64,000 nt of DNA from NIOZ-UU13 sp035528395 (GCA_035528395.1 DATKYR010000176.1:32752-96751); one strand, 5' to 3'. Positions 1-9,585 are shown, counted from the stretch's first letter. Numbers and translations are program-made. The notes: generated from the letters alone by a model not told the origin.

Positions 1-2859
1 GATGACAGCCCAATCAAGGGTTTGAGCGAATTGCCTTATATACTCGTAGTCTTCCTCGGAGAGGGTTTGATTGGTCAGCTCTTTGTTGGCGATTTCAATC
101 AGCCGGCCCAGTATGTTCTCAAGGCTTGTCAGCCGATCCGCAGCCTGAGCCGAGAGCGCATCGAGGTCGCTGAGGCCCTGCCTTGTCATCTGAGTCAGTG
201 CCAGCAGTCTGCCGTAAAATTCGGGCACAGGCTCGACGTAGCCGGATACAGAGGGAGGAATGCTGGTTTCTACGGGGGTGTAGCTCTGTTTGGCGTAGAG
301 GATGGTGTCGTGGCGAAGCTCAGTCCACGAGGCGAGGGCGGCATTAAGCTGCTTCTTTTCCCAGGCCTGTGTGCGCATAAAGCCGGGGTATCCTTCGCCG
401 AAGTCCTCTATAAGCGCTCGTAGTGAATACAGCCAGCCCCAGTAGAGGTTCCGGTTCCAATCAGACAGGCCGAGGGTGTCGAATTCGGCCTTGAGCTCGT
501 TGAAGCGAGGCCAATAGTCGATGTAGTCTGTGTCGCCCTGTTCGGTGAGAATTGCTTTGGCGCGGTCCGAGCCCAAGATAACCATTACGTCCAGGCCGCG
601 TGGATAACAGCGTGCCCAGCGGACGCCGGAAAATCCGCAGGTGAAGGGTTTGGGGTCGGCATCGCCTGTATAGTCGAGCACTTCGGGAAATACAAGGTGC
701 TGAAACATATATGAGTCCGGGATGAAGCGCTGGCCCATAAATCGCATACCTTTTGTCTTGTCGAGCACCTCATTGAGGGACTCGGGAGTTATTGGCGGAG
801 ATACGAATACATTGCCGGTGCCGCCGAATATCTTCGGCGAAGGGAGCAAGGCAAGCTCGGTCTTCAGGGTAAAGAAAATGTCCTCATCATCCAAAATCGT
901 GGGTTCAAAGTTAGTTCCGAAGACTTTATCCAGCGTGCCGAGATACTCATAAGGTGTGAGGTCATCGGCCAGGCCGACATAGAAGGCCGTAACGTCGTAT
1001 ATCCGGTCCCAAACTTCTCGGCCGGTGCGCTGGTCTACCTTTACTGCTTCGAGAGATTTGGCAAGCAGTACGGCCTGGATGGTCTGAATTTTCGCATCCT
1101 CAATGCTGATAAGGGCTCCGCCTATCGGCCCCCAATCCTCGGCGCCTTTGATGAGGAATGCCATCCGTCCGTACCACATTAGCGTCCTGAAATAGCGTTT
1201 GAGCTGCTCGCTTCGTGTGTAATGACCCCTGGGCACATACTGCGAGTAGTCTTCCTTATATATGAAGATGTCACTGTTGTCGAATCCGGTGTGAGCATCG
1301 ATTTTGGCCAGCTCGCCTGCTACGAGGTCGGCAACCAGTTCCGGTACCTGAGCTTCGGGCTGGATTAGCTTTTTCGCCACGGTTAGGTAGGCCACGTTGC
1401 GTTTTGCCGCTTCTTTGAGCCGGCCGGTATATTGTTCGTGCAAGTTTAGCGCCTCGTCTAACAGCGCCGTTGTCAGGGCGTTGATGTCCGCGTAAAACTC
1501 GCGCTCTTCTATCTCTTTTAGCGTTTCATCAAACTGGATATGATAAAGGTGCAGCAGCGTATCGGCCGTGACGAACAAGGGCACATCCATCCGGCGCAGG
1601 TGTTCGTACGGGGCCACGATGTCATTTGGGTCGGGTAAATTATATTCGATAACTGCAAAACCATTTTGTTCGAGCAGCGGGGCGGCATCGTTCAGGTCAA
1701 ACCTGGAATCCATATGGGCGTAGTTCCCGATGGTTCCTAAATCGAGCGGGAGGGTATAGCCAGGTGCATTCGGCTCGATGGGATTATCGTAGGGGACGTA
1801 ATACTCGCTTAATCCCGGCTTGCCGGAGCCGCTTTGGTCTGCGGATTTGAGATAGTTGTCAATGAATATCGCAAAGTCATTTATGTCCACAACGCCATTT
1901 CTATCGAGGTCGGCGCCGTCGCACCAGTCCGGTTCGCCGCAGCCGGTCTGTTGCCAATGAGAGATAAGTATGACAAAATCGTCGATATCAATATCATTAT
2001 CGGCATCGAGGTCGCCTCGCAGGCACGCCGAGATGGTATTTTTTTCAATGCACCCGTTTCCCTGCATACAGATTGTAACGCAATCAGGATTCAGTACACC
2101 ACTGACCCTGACATGGTCCCCGACATTGAAGTTTCCCGTGTTGGCCAGGAAGTACAGTCCGCCCGTTTCAGGTTCGAAGAGTACGCATTCAACTCCCTGT
2201 ACGAGGACGCCGCAGCCATCGAAATAGCCGGGGACGAGCGAAATTATAAGGTCATTAGTGATTGGGCCGAAAGAAGACTGCACAGTTATCATCAGATGTT
2301 GACCGACTACTTCATATTCGTGGGGCGTATCATCCAGCCAGACGCCTGCGACCTCGAAGCCCGGCGGAAACAAGATGTCGAAGCCGGCCGTGGTGGTTTT
2401 ATCGTATGTGGGAAAATACTTGCCTGTACCCACTGCATAGAAAAAGACAAATTCGTTCGGGCGTTTGATTAAGTCGTGTTCATAATCAACGCGAAAGACA
2501 GCACCATCAGTCGGGAAGGGCCCCTGCCATTCAATCATTGGTATCGTTGGTGTCTCCGGCAGGACGGTTGGATACTCTTCGCTGCTCCAGGTCCAGGGCA
2601 ATTCAACATTATCGGCGGCGACGCGGATATTATTCGCATCCGGGGGTACCGGAAACAGCATTGAATTGACGTCTTCGGGGATGTGTGTAAAGGTGAATTC
2701 CCCGGTAAAGGCTGCGGCAAGTCCATCGGCGGAGGGCTTGATTTGGATGTTCATATTCTCAAGAGGCATACTTGCCGGCTGTGGTAAGGGGATGGGATTA
2801 GCCGGTGCTATCAATGCTGCTGTCAGGATAACGTATAAGATTGCCAATTGCTTTGTCAT
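1..2859 (-). CDS. Secreted DUF3160 protein with two internal dockerin-like repeats (3' end beyond window)
   Basis: An uninterrupted minus-strand frame of 953 codons runs from an ATG at 2859 to the left edge, so the C-terminus is missing. The start has a GGAGG about 9 nt upstream and a hydrophobic signal peptide (MTKQLAILYVILTAALIAPA). An N-terminal region of about 260 residues is followed by two dockerin-like calcium-loop repeats (DLDADNDIDIDDFVIL and DLDRNGVVDINDFAIF) with a Cys-rich linker. The rest matches DUF3160: DYSQYVPRGHYTRSEQLKRY, GMRFMGQRFIPDSYMFQ and WTELRHDTILYAKQSYTP. DUF3160 proteins are secreted and of unknown function. In planctomycetes dockerin-like repeats are common on exported proteins, and their cohesin partners are usually unknown. 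Placing the repeats ahead of the DUF3160 domain, rather than at the C-terminus, is notable. The family call is firm; the role is unknown. Confidence 0.88.
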   Translation of the reverse strand, partial: MTKQLAILYVILTAALIAPANPIPLPQPASMPLENMNIQIKPSADGLAAAFTGEFTFTHIPEDVNSMLFPVPPDANNIRVAADNVELPWTWSSEEYPTVLPETPTIPMIEWQGPFPTDGAVFRVDYEHDLIKRPNEFVFFYAVGTGKYFPTYDKTTTAGFDILFPPGFEVAGVWLDDTPHEYEVVGQHLMITVQSSFGPITNDLIISLVPGYFDGCGVLVQGVECVLFEPETGGLYFLANTGNFNVGDHVRVSGVLNPDCVTICMQGNGCIEKNTISACLRGDLDADNDIDIDDFVILISHWQQTGCGEPDWCDGADLDRNGVVDINDFAIFIDNYLKSADQSGSGKPGLSEYYVPYDNPIEPNAPGYTLPLDLGTIGNYAHMDSRFDLNDAAPLLEQNGFAVIEYNLPDPNDIVAPYEHLRRMDVPLFVTADTLLHLYHIQFDETLKEIEEREFYADINALTTALLDEALNLHEQYTGRLKEAAKRNVAYLTVAKKLIQPEAQVPELVADLVAGELAKIDAHTGFDNSDIFIYKEDYSQYVPRGHYTRSEQLKRYFRTLMWYGRMAFLIKGAEDWGPIGGALISIEDAKIQTIQAVLLAKSLEAVKVDQRTGREVWDRIYDVTAFYVGLADDLTPYEYLGTLDKVFGTNFEPTILDDEDIFFTLKTELALLPSPKIFGGTGNVFVSPPITPESLNEVLDKTKGMRFMGQRFIPDSYMFQHLVFPEVLDYTGDADPKPFTCGFSGVRWARCYPRGLDVMVILGSDRAKAILTEQGDTDYIDYWPRFNELKAEFDTLGLSDWNRNLYWGWLYSLRALIEDFGEGYPGFMRTQAWEKKQLNAALASWTELRHDTILYAKQSYTPVETSIPPSVSGYVEPVPEFYGRLLALTQMTRQGLSDLDALSAQAADRLTSLENILGRLIEIANKELTNQTLSEEDYEYIRQFAQTLDWAVI

Positions 2860-2896
2860 CTGAAATGTCCTCCTGCAAAATTCCTTCATTGTTTAT

Positions 2897-2925
2897 ATAT
2901 TACCATAAAAACGTCAGGAATTCAA
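2897..2925 (-). promoter_or_regulatory. Sigma-70-like promoter for the DUF3160 gene
   Basis: Read on the minus strand there is a -35 TTGAAT (2925-2920), a 17-nt spacer and a -10 TAATAT (2902-2897), about 38 nt ahead of the ATG at 2859. The predicted transcript starts near 2890 and includes the GGAGG ribosome-binding site. The call rests on box matches only. Confidence 0.6.
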
Positions 2926-3183
2926 ATAAAAAGAGCGTTTGATTTGTTGTTGTTTGCGCATTAGGTTGAACCTCTGGTATTAGACATAGGGGCGGTTCGC
3001 GAATTGCTTCTATCCGGCAGCTAAAGGTTATCTTGTTTTAATGCCGATGATATTGTGGCGGAAGGTGTTTAGCAAATAGTAAACCATCGTTCATGCCCCA
3101 TCGTTGGGGGTGCGAGCAATGAGCAGTGAGATATGCCCTCGATGCAGAGACAAGCAGTTAAAAAATACGATACTCGATTCACG
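2926..3183. other. Divergent spacer between the DUF3160 gene and the recombinase
   Basis: This gap is mildly AT-rich and separates two divergent genes. Apart from the leftward promoter that ends at 2925, I see no convincing gene or terminator. A short GGGGCGGTTCGCGAA stretch near 2992 resembles part of a REP-like palindrome. No clear promoter for the rightward recombinase gene was found. Confidence 0.4.
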
Positions 3184-4098
3184 ATGAGCATTGAAACTCT
3201 ACCTTTATGGAAAAACCTTAAGGGGTTTCTGGATTATCTGACTGTCGAGGCGGGTCTGGCCAAGAACACTGTTTTGGCCTATGGCCGTGACCTGAGAAGC
3301 TTTCTGAAATACTGTAAATCCAACAACACCAACAAAATACGGCAAATAAAGCCAGCCCTTATTCATAACTACCTGCGAATCCTCACTCAAGAGCAAAAAA
3401 GCGAAAACTCGATTAAGCGTTCTCTGGTGGCGATAAGAATGTTCCTGCGGTTTGGCAAGCTTACCGGCCTTGTCGAAGACGACCTGACCTCAATGCTTGA
3501 AAGCCCGAAGGTCTGGCAGAAACTGCCTTGTATTTGCAGCAAAGAACAGGTTCTTGAGCTTCTGAATGCTCCGTGCCCTGATGAGCCTTTTTACCTTCGT
3601 GATAAGGCGATGCTTGAGCTGCTCTATGCGACCGGCGTACGCGCCAGCGAGATAGCGGGGCTGAAAACCACAGACTTGAACCTTAATATCGGCTACCTGC
3701 GCTGTCTTGGTAAAGGCAACAGAGAACGTGTAGTCCCAGTTGGCAAAGCTGCCATCGCAGCGATAAAAGAGTATCTGAGCTGCCCTGGTGGACGGCCGAG
3801 GCTGACCAGGCCTTTCAGCGGCGATTTTCTTTTGCTTTCCCGAACAGGCCGGCAAATGAGCCGTATTGAGATTTGGAGATTAGTCAAAAAATATGCGGTT
3901 CGGGCAGGTATGCCCAGAAATTTAACTGTGCATACATTAAGACATTGCTTCGCAACACATATGCTGGCCGGTGGGGCCGATTTGCGAAGCCTCCAGGAGA
4001 TGCTCGGCCATGTGGACATAGCAACTACCCAGATTTATACGCACGTTGACCAGGAAAGATTAAGAAAGATTCACCGAAAATTCCATCCGAGACCGTGA
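3184..4098 (+). CDS. Tyrosine recombinase, XerC/XerD-like
   Basis: This cytosolic site-specific recombinase is 304 residues from ATG 3184. An in-frame ATG at 3133 would add 17 residues; neither has a good Shine-Dalgarno, and 3184 places the conserved core at the usual distance. It has an N-terminal SAM-like core-binding domain (FLDYLTVEAGLAKNTVLAY) and a C-terminal catalytic domain. The visible catalytic set is complete: Arg in TGVRASEI, Lys in GKGNRER, His and Arg in HTLRH, His in LGHVDI and Tyr in TQIYTHV. The length and sequence fit the XerC/XerD dimer-resolution class better than phage or integron integrases. No dif site was recognised nearby, and palindromic repeats follow directly. The family call is firm; the choice between XerC and XerD is not. 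Confidence 0.87.
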   Translation: MSIETLPLWKNLKGFLDYLTVEAGLAKNTVLAYGRDLRSFLKYCKSNNTNKIRQIKPALIHNYLRILTQEQKSENSIKRSLVAIRMFLRFGKLTGLVEDDLTSMLESPKVWQKLPCICSKEQVLELLNAPCPDEPFYLRDKAMLELLYATGVRASEIAGLKTTDLNLNIGYLRCLGKGNRERVVPVGKAAIAAIKEYLSCPGGRPRLTRPFSGDFLLLSRTGRQMSRIEIWRLVKKYAVRAGMPRNLTVHTLRHCFATHMLAGGADLRSLQEMLGHVDIATTQIYTHVDQERLRKIHRKFHPRP

Positions 4099-4350
4099 TT
4101 GGTGATTGGTGATTGATGAGTAGTTAATTGGTGAGTAGTTAGTTCCTGTTGCGGAAAGAGTATTTGTCATTCCCGCCCCGCATCGTGTGCGGGATAAACT
4201 CCAGCGGGAATCCAGCTTTTTCGCTCTGGACCCCTGCTTTCGCAGGGGTGACATGGTCGATTTGTGTTTTCCGTAACAGATACTATTTAATTGGTGAGTG
4301 GTGAGTGCGTCGAGTTCTATTGAAAAATTAACCATTTACAAATTAACCAA
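4099..4350. repeat. Palindrome-rich REP-like element flanked by TGGTGAGT-type repeats
   Basis: This spacer holds nested inverted repeats: ATTCCCGC with GCGGGAAT, CCCGCA with TGCGGG, and CCCCTGC with GCAGGGG. They lie between imperfect outer arms near 4143-4160 (TTCCTGTTGCGGAAAG) and 4268-4285 (TTTTCCGTAACAGATAC). On both sides are tandem GGTGATT or GGTGAGT units with complementary AATTAACCAATT stretches. The pattern is that of a non-coding palindromic repeat, possibly mobilised in trans. It also follows the recombinase stop codon and could stop transcription. Confidence 0.65.
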
Positions 4351-4380
4351 TTGACTTGGTTGTAGTTTGTAGGTTATTAT
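4351..4380 (+). promoter_or_regulatory. Candidate promoter for the HEAT-repeat lipoprotein gene
   Basis: A -35 TTGACT (4351-4356), an 18-nt spacer and a -10 TATTAT (4375-4380) predict a start near 4387. The in-frame ATG at 4381 would then precede the transcription start, which favours translation from 4450. Confidence 0.45.
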
Positions 4381-4449
4381 ATGATAACGAAGTTGATGAG
4401 CAGGGACCCTGCAAGGCGGGAACCCAGCAGTTTCCTCAAGGTCATCCGG

Positions 4450-6729
4450 ATGAACACGAAGAGGTTATATCTTATAATATTGATGTTGGCGATAGGATGC
4501 CAGCAAGCCGGTATTAGTTTAAACACACCGGCCTTTGCGTCTAATGCAGCAAATGGAGCTTCCGCAGAGGCCAAGCCTGACGAGCAATTGGAAATCAACA
4601 AGAATGCCCTTCTCGAAGGCCCCAGCGAAGAGATACGCATAAAAGCGGCAACTGTGATGTTGGGTAGTGAAAATCCCTTAGCCAGAAAGATTCTCATTGA
4701 CGCGCTGATGCAAACGAAAAACAGTGCCGCACGTACGGCTGTCTGTAAAGCATTGATTCAGACCCGGTCATCGAATGGAGAAATAAAGAACAAGGAAGAT
4801 TTCATCCAGCCGTTGTTTAGTGTCTTTGCCACGGAGGTTGCAGCTGAGGCACAACTGGCTGCGGAAACAATGCTGATTTATAAATATGACAAAATTGAAA
4901 AATCGCTCGAGGAGATAGTAACCGATGCCTCAAAACCGGTCAAAACGAGAATAAATGCCATACAAGCACTGAAACTTTGGCCGGATATGGAGGCAACTAT
5001 CAGACTTATAAGGCTGGTTGACGACCCGGAAAAACAGGTATCGGCCGAGGCGGAAAAGGCCCTGCATTCTCTGGGTATACCGGTCGGCGAAAACTACTGG
5101 ACACGTGAGCAAAATATCCTTGAGCTGCGGAGCAAAGGTCGCGATGAATTCCTGCGAGACTGGCTGATTCGCCAGGAAGCACAGATGCGCCAGATGAGAG
5201 TGAAATTGAACTCGTGGCAAAGCAGATATCAATCGGCATTGGGCAAGATATACGATGGCATCAGTGATGACGCAGCCAGAGGCAAATTTTTAGCTGAGCA
5301 TTTGAACAGTTCGGAATCTATAATCAAATTATGGGCGCTGGAAAAGGTCTCTCAATGGAGAAAAGGAACTAATCCCAAATTGCCGACTGAATTACTCGAG
5401 CCTATTTTGGTCAATTTGATTTCAGACGCGGACAGAGATGTTCGGCTTAAAACAGTCACATTGTTGTCTTTGATGGTGGAGTTGAATTCGGCTCAACTGC
5501 TATTAGCTCAACTTGAAGCCGAGCCGGACGACCAGGTCAAAGTCGAATTATTGAATGCGATCGGAGGAGCATGTTCATACGCCCTTTTGCCTTCTTCGCC
5601 GGTCAAGATTTCACCGGAGGTAAGAAAGCAAGCCCTGGAATGGGCGGCGAAATACCTTTCTGAAGAGGATGCGGGAAAAGCTCGAAAGGGAGCGGAAGTT
5701 TTAAGAAAGCTGCTTGAGCCGGAGGGATTAAAACCGGAAGAGCTCGATGGGTATCTTGGTTTGCTTGTCAAAAGATATAACCAGCAAAAGCAAAAGCCTG
5801 ACGGAGCACTGCGTGGAGAGCTGCTCAGCACAATGGCCGGCTTATGCACACAGGGCAGCGCCGGCAAGGCCAAGGCAGCTACGCTTTTTGGGCCGTTATT
5901 TATAGAAGCTCTGCGTGACGAAACAGATTTTGTCCGTGAAACAGCAGTGGATGGGCTTATCTATATCGACAAAGCAAGCGCATTGAAAAGATTGAGAAAA
6001 GATTTTGTCAATGACCCCAGCGAGATACTAAGGAAAAAATTGATAGACCTTGCCGGTGAGATTGGGGGGAAAGAAGATTTGACCTGGCTGGCAGAAAAAG
6101 TAGGTTCAAACTCAGAAAGTGGGCAGGTCTGGCAGGCGATGCTTAAGATATTCGATAGCTCCGATTCCGGCATCCTGAACGAATGGATGGACAAATTCAC
6201 CTCGCAAAACAGCAAAATCAAATTATCTGAAGAGCAGAAAATTGCTTTTCTTAAGAAAGCAGAGGCAAAGGCCCAAAGCGAAAACAGAACAGAAATGCTC
6301 AAAGACGTCAGAGAGAAGCTGGCTGAGCTTTATAGAAGAATTGGCCAGTTTGAACGGGCGGTGGAGTATTTAGACAGGCTGTACAAAGCTGCCGGGACCC
6401 CCGAGGAAAGAGAGGCAATCCTGCCAAACTTATTGGATGTTTACTTGAGAAGTTCAAAATTGGACCTTGCAGCCGAATTGGTTGGAACATGCTTAGCGAA
6501 GGAAGATTTGAGTCCCGAGAAGGCTGTTCTGGGCTCAATTAACAATTATCTGAGCAAACCGCCCCCCGGAGCCGATCCCAACGCAGTCATAAAAGCACTG
6601 AGCGGAGTAAAGCTTTCCGGGGCCAGGCCGAAGTGGCAAGAATGGCTCAAAAACTGGACAGACCGTCTTGCTAAAAGCAAAGAGACGGAAAAGCTAAAAG
6701 AAGCTGTTGAGGCCAAAAAGGAACAGTAA
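4450..6729 (+). CDS. HEAT-repeat lipoprotein
   Basis: A 759-residue protein is predicted from ATG 4450. The frame opens at 4381, but that codon follows the -10 box directly and the signal sequence begins at 4450. The N-terminus (MNTKRLYLIILMLAIGCQQ) is a lipoprotein signal peptide with a tolerable lipobox AIGC, so lipid anchoring is predicted. The body is almost entirely alpha-helical, with repeated units such as VRETAVDGLIYID and IRIKAATVMLGSENPLARKI that fit HEAT/PBS repeats. Near residues 600-690 the pattern shifts to TPR-like units (RIGQFERAVEYLDRLYKAAG). No catalytic motif is visible. Such solenoids usually mediate protein-protein contacts. The ligand is unknown, and no operon partner is evident. 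Confidence 0.72.
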   Translation: MNTKRLYLIILMLAIGCQQAGISLNTPAFASNAANGASAEAKPDEQLEINKNALLEGPSEEIRIKAATVMLGSENPLARKILIDALMQTKNSAARTAVCKALIQTRSSNGEIKNKEDFIQPLFSVFATEVAAEAQLAAETMLIYKYDKIEKSLEEIVTDASKPVKTRINAIQALKLWPDMEATIRLIRLVDDPEKQVSAEAEKALHSLGIPVGENYWTREQNILELRSKGRDEFLRDWLIRQEAQMRQMRVKLNSWQSRYQSALGKIYDGISDDAARGKFLAEHLNSSESIIKLWALEKVSQWRKGTNPKLPTELLEPILVNLISDADRDVRLKTVTLLSLMVELNSAQLLLAQLEAEPDDQVKVELLNAIGGACSYALLPSSPVKISPEVRKQALEWAAKYLSEEDAGKARKGAEVLRKLLEPEGLKPEELDGYLGLLVKRYNQQKQKPDGALRGELLSTMAGLCTQGSAGKAKAATLFGPLFIEALRDETDFVRETAVDGLIYIDKASALKRLRKDFVNDPSEILRKKLIDLAGEIGGKEDLTWLAEKVGSNSESGQVWQAMLKIFDSSDSGILNEWMDKFTSQNSKIKLSEEQKIAFLKKAEAKAQSENRTEMLKDVREKLAELYRRIGQFERAVEYLDRLYKAAGTPEEREAILPNLLDVYLRSSKLDLAAELVGTCLAKEDLSPEKAVLGSINNYLSKPPPGADPNAVIKALSGVKLSGARPKWQEWLKNWTDRLAKSKETEKLKEAVEAKKEQ

Positions 6730-6740
6730 CTATTCACCAT

Positions 6741-7151
6741 TTATTCTGATTCAATTAATCCTGGAGGAACTAACAGCTTTCCCTCGCCGACTTCCAGACC
6801 ACTGATAATATGAACGTATGTATTATTGAACGAGCCGATTTGTACCTCTCGCTGCTTTGGACCCTTCGGAGCAGCAACGAAGCAGACTTTTTACTTTCGC
6901 GATTGGATACTACCTGAATTGGCACAATTATGACATTCGTGCAACTGGTCAGTGATGATATTCACCCTGGCTGACACACCCGGCTTAAGAAAGTCATACA
7001 AGCCGTCCGCGCTGACCCATGCAGTGTAAACCTTAACGTCAGGGCTGATCCAGCCATGCTGTGGGTCAGGTAGGGGTGCTGCAATAAGACGATGAGTAAG
7101 GTTAATATTAGAGTTTGCCGGAAAAACTGTTGCTACCCGGTGGTTGGCCAA
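6741..7151 (-). pseudogene. Decayed RND/HlyD-type efflux adaptor, C-terminal fragment
   Basis: Two minus-strand reading frames together resemble the end of a periplasmic efflux adaptor. The upstream frame contains DPQHGWISPDVKVYTAW and GLYDFLKPGVSARVNII, typical of the beta-barrel region of MacA/HlyD-like proteins. It stops near 6891. The next piece (REVQIGSFNNTYVHIISGLE, then VGEGKLLVPPGL) continues in another frame to a TAA at 6741, which is the usual membrane-proximal ending. No N-terminal lipoyl or coiled-coil region and no proper start exist upstream, where the DNA becomes very AT-rich. I infer a degraded remnant with at least one frameshift. Confidence 0.6.
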
Positions 7152-7540
7152 TGTGGCGATAGATGCAAGTGCTTGTGCATCGTTGCGGTGGGACGAGAGC
7201 CATTTGGGTGTAATGTCTTACAAAAAAAGAAAAAAAATTAAAATTTTTCGTATTTTTTTCGTTTTTTATGGTTGCAATCTTATGGTTATTTCGATAAATT
7301 ACTTAGTTTACATAAAAAAGCTATTGAAAAGTTATGGGTTCCTGCGCTATCAGTGTATATAAATTTAGCAGGAATAAAGGGACATTGTTTTTATTTTTCG
7401 GCTTTTGGCTGGTCAAAAGCGTGATTTCTGATTCGATTCACTGCGGCAGCTTCTGCGTAGTATAGCTGCTACTGTAGTGAAGTAGCTTCGCTACGTAGCA
7501 CGATCTCGTAGAGCGAAGTACGGAGAGTGAGCCGAATATT
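7152..7540. other. AT-rich spacer before the tRNA-Thr-tuf operon
   Basis: The first half is extremely AT-rich (7220-7330) and the second half holds small inverted repeats around TAGCTTCGCTA (7480-7497). A possible promoter is TTGCAA (7272-7277), a 17-nt spacer and TAAATT (7295-7300). Because tRNA-Thr at 7541 is the first rightward gene, the promoter for the translation cluster should be here, but the boxes are weak. No credible protein gene is visible. Confidence 0.4.
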
Positions 7541-7612
<72 letters not shown>

Positions 7613-7824
7613 AAATGCAAGCGGGTCAAGCCGGGGCAGCTTGTCCAGCGTCAAAACGGTGTTAGCCTCGCAGCTCTGCTGCAGGGTAAGTTAAGGCTGT
7701 TTTGTTGTGGGAGAAGCAGGAACTCCGGTTATGAATTGATTATAAAAAGAGTGAAAATAGTTTTTTAGGAAATCGGATAGGGACAAGTAAATACTAACCC
7801 TATACATTGGAGGTTTATACTAAG

Positions 7825-9039
7825 ATGGCTAAGGCGGTATTTGAACGGACGAAACCACATATAAATATTGGTACTATCGGCCATATTGACCACGGCAAGA
7901 CTACTTTAACGGCTGCAATCACGATGCGGCTGGCACATAAGGCCGGTGGCGGAAATATCAAGAGGTTTGAAGACATCGACAATGCCCCGGAAGAAAAAGA
8001 GCGCGGCGTTACAATCAATACTGCGCATGTTGAGTATGAGACACCAAAACGTCATTATGCTCACGTGGATTGTCCGGGACACGCCGACTATATCAAGAAC
8101 ATGATAACCGGAGCGGCCCAGATGGACGGTGCTATTCTGGTAGTTGCGGCAGGCGATGGTCCGATGCCCCAGACTCGCGAGCATATCCTGCTTGCCCGTC
8201 AGGTTAATGTGCCCAGGATAGTGGTTTTCCTGAATAAAGTTGACCAGGTTGACGACCCCGAGCTTCTCGAACTGGTAGAGCTGGAGATAAGAGACCTTCT
8301 GAACAAATATGAATACCCCGGGGATGATATTCCTATTATTTCGGGTTCAGCTTTAGCGGCAATGGAATGCGAAGGTAAGGATGACGATGCCTGCAAGTGC
8401 ATTGATGAGCTGATGGAGGCTGTTGACGATTATTTTCCGCTTCCCGAGCGTGATGTTGACAAGCCGTTTCTTATGCCGGTCGAGGACGTTTTCAGCATCA
8501 AAGGCCGTGGTACGGTCGGCACAGGCAGGATTGAGCGCGGTAAAGTGCACACCGGCGAGGAGATTGAAATCGTCGGGCTTGCCAAGGAGACTCGCAAGAC
8601 GGTTGTTACCGGCGTTGAAATGTTTAACAAAACGCTCAATGAAGGCCAGGCCGGGGATAACGTCGGCTTGCTTTTGCGTGGCGTTGAAAAGAAGGATTTA
8701 GAGCGGGGACAGGTCGTTGCGGCACCCGGTAGTATTACTCCGCATACCAAGTTTCATGCTGAAGTTTATGTTTTATCTAAAGAAGAGGGTGGTCGTCATA
8801 CACCGTTCTTCGCGAAATACAAACCACAGTTTTATTTCAGAACAACCGATGTTACCGGCGCGGTCCTTGCGCTGATGAGCAGAGAAGGCAAAAGTGCAGA
8901 GATGTGTATGCCGGGCGACAATATAGCGATGGAGGTGGAGATTATTTCGCCAATTGCTATGGAGGAAGGCCTTCGTTTTGCTATTCGTGAGGGAGGTAAG
9001 ACGGTCGGTGCCGGTGTGGTAATTAAGATTCTTGAATGA
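7825..9039 (+). CDS. tuf: Elongation factor Tu
   Basis: This cytosolic GTPase carries aminoacyl-tRNA to the ribosomal A site. The 404-residue protein starts at ATG 7825, with GGAGG at 7809-7813. All G motifs are visible: GHIDHGKT (P-loop), RGVTIN (switch I Thr), DCPGHADY (G3) and NKVD (G4). Domains 2 and 3 follow, with GRGTVGTGRIERG and a normal C-terminus. A short Cys-containing insertion in the G domain (CEGKDDDACKC) makes it slightly longer than the E. coli protein. It lies between tRNA-Thr and rpmG. No second tuf copy follows fusA in this window. Confidence 0.98.
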   Translation: MAKAVFERTKPHINIGTIGHIDHGKTTLTAAITMRLAHKAGGGNIKRFEDIDNAPEEKERGVTINTAHVEYETPKRHYAHVDCPGHADYIKNMITGAAQMDGAILVVAAGDGPMPQTREHILLARQVNVPRIVVFLNKVDQVDDPELLELVELEIRDLLNKYEYPGDDIPIISGSALAAMECEGKDDDACKCIDELMEAVDDYFPLPERDVDKPFLMPVEDVFSIKGRGTVGTGRIERGKVHTGEEIEIVGLAKETRKTVVTGVEMFNKTLNEGQAGDNVGLLLRGVEKKDLERGQVVAAPGSITPHTKFHAEVYVLSKEEGGRHTPFFAKYKPQFYFRTTDVTGAVLALMSREGKSAEMCMPGDNIAMEVEIISPIAMEEGLRFAIREGGKTVGAGVVIKILE

Positions 9040-9179
9040 ACATCTCTGGGTAACTTCTCTGGTAGCTGCGGGCGTCAAAAACCAGGTCGCTGCGACCGGC
9101 AAAGTGTATCCGGACAGGCATCTGCGGAAAAATCGGATGTTTTTTAATTAAGTGTGCCTGTCTGTTGTGGACGAACCTT

Positions 9180-9350
9180 ATGGCTAAAAAGAAGAGCAAA
9201 AGAGAGTATGTCTGGCTTGAGTGCAGCCAGTGCAAGGATAGAAACTATCGAACAAGTGTTAGTGTAGCAGAAGGTACGCCGAAATTGAATCTAAAGAAAT
9301 TCTGTAAGAGGGAACGTGAACATACAGTTCATAAGATACGGCGCAAGTAA
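9180..9350 (+). CDS. rpmG: Ribosomal protein L33
   Basis: A 56-residue large-subunit protein. The start MAKKKSKREYVWLECSQC and the ending REHTVHKIRRK are typical of bL33. The first zinc-ribbon pair (CSQC) is intact, but the second pair is reduced to a single Cys (FCKRER), so zinc binding may be incomplete or completed by His. It sits between tuf and tRNA-Trp, the usual position ahead of secE in many bacteria. No strong Shine-Dalgarno is seen before ATG 9180. Confidence 0.95.
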   Translation: MAKKKSKREYVWLECSQCKDRNYRTSVSVAEGTPKLNLKKFCKREREHTVHKIRRK

Positions 9351-9437
9351 TTGGTTATTGAAAGATGTGTATTTCGGCGTTTCAGACAATAGCAAATAAT
9401 TAATGAGAAATAATCAATAATCGAAAGTCAATTGAAC

Positions 9438-9510
9438 AGGCCAGTAGCTCAATTGGCAGAGCGTCGGTCTCCAAAACCGAAGGTTGGGGGTTCGATTCCC
9501 TCCTGGCCTG
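9438..9510 (+). tRNA. tRNA-Trp (CCA)
   Basis: The acceptor arms AGGCCAG and CTGGCCT pair fully, with discriminator G as expected for tRNA-Trp. The D arm is GCTC/GAGC, the anticodon loop is CTCCAAA with anticodon CCA, and the T arm GGGGG/CCCTC (one G-T pair) carries TTCGATT. CCA is not encoded. It lies between rpmG and secE. Confidence 0.96.
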
Positions 9511-9585
9511 CTTTGAATTGTGAGACGTTGAGCGAGATAAGTAGAGTATTAAACTTGCTTGAGTTTGGCGGATACGAGGTTAATT

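Noticed and set aside
1834..2472. A 212-codon plus-strand open frame
   Set aside because: It lies antisense to the DUF3160 gene, and its translation has no recognisable content, whereas the minus strand encodes a clear signal peptide, dockerin-like loops and DUF3160 motifs.
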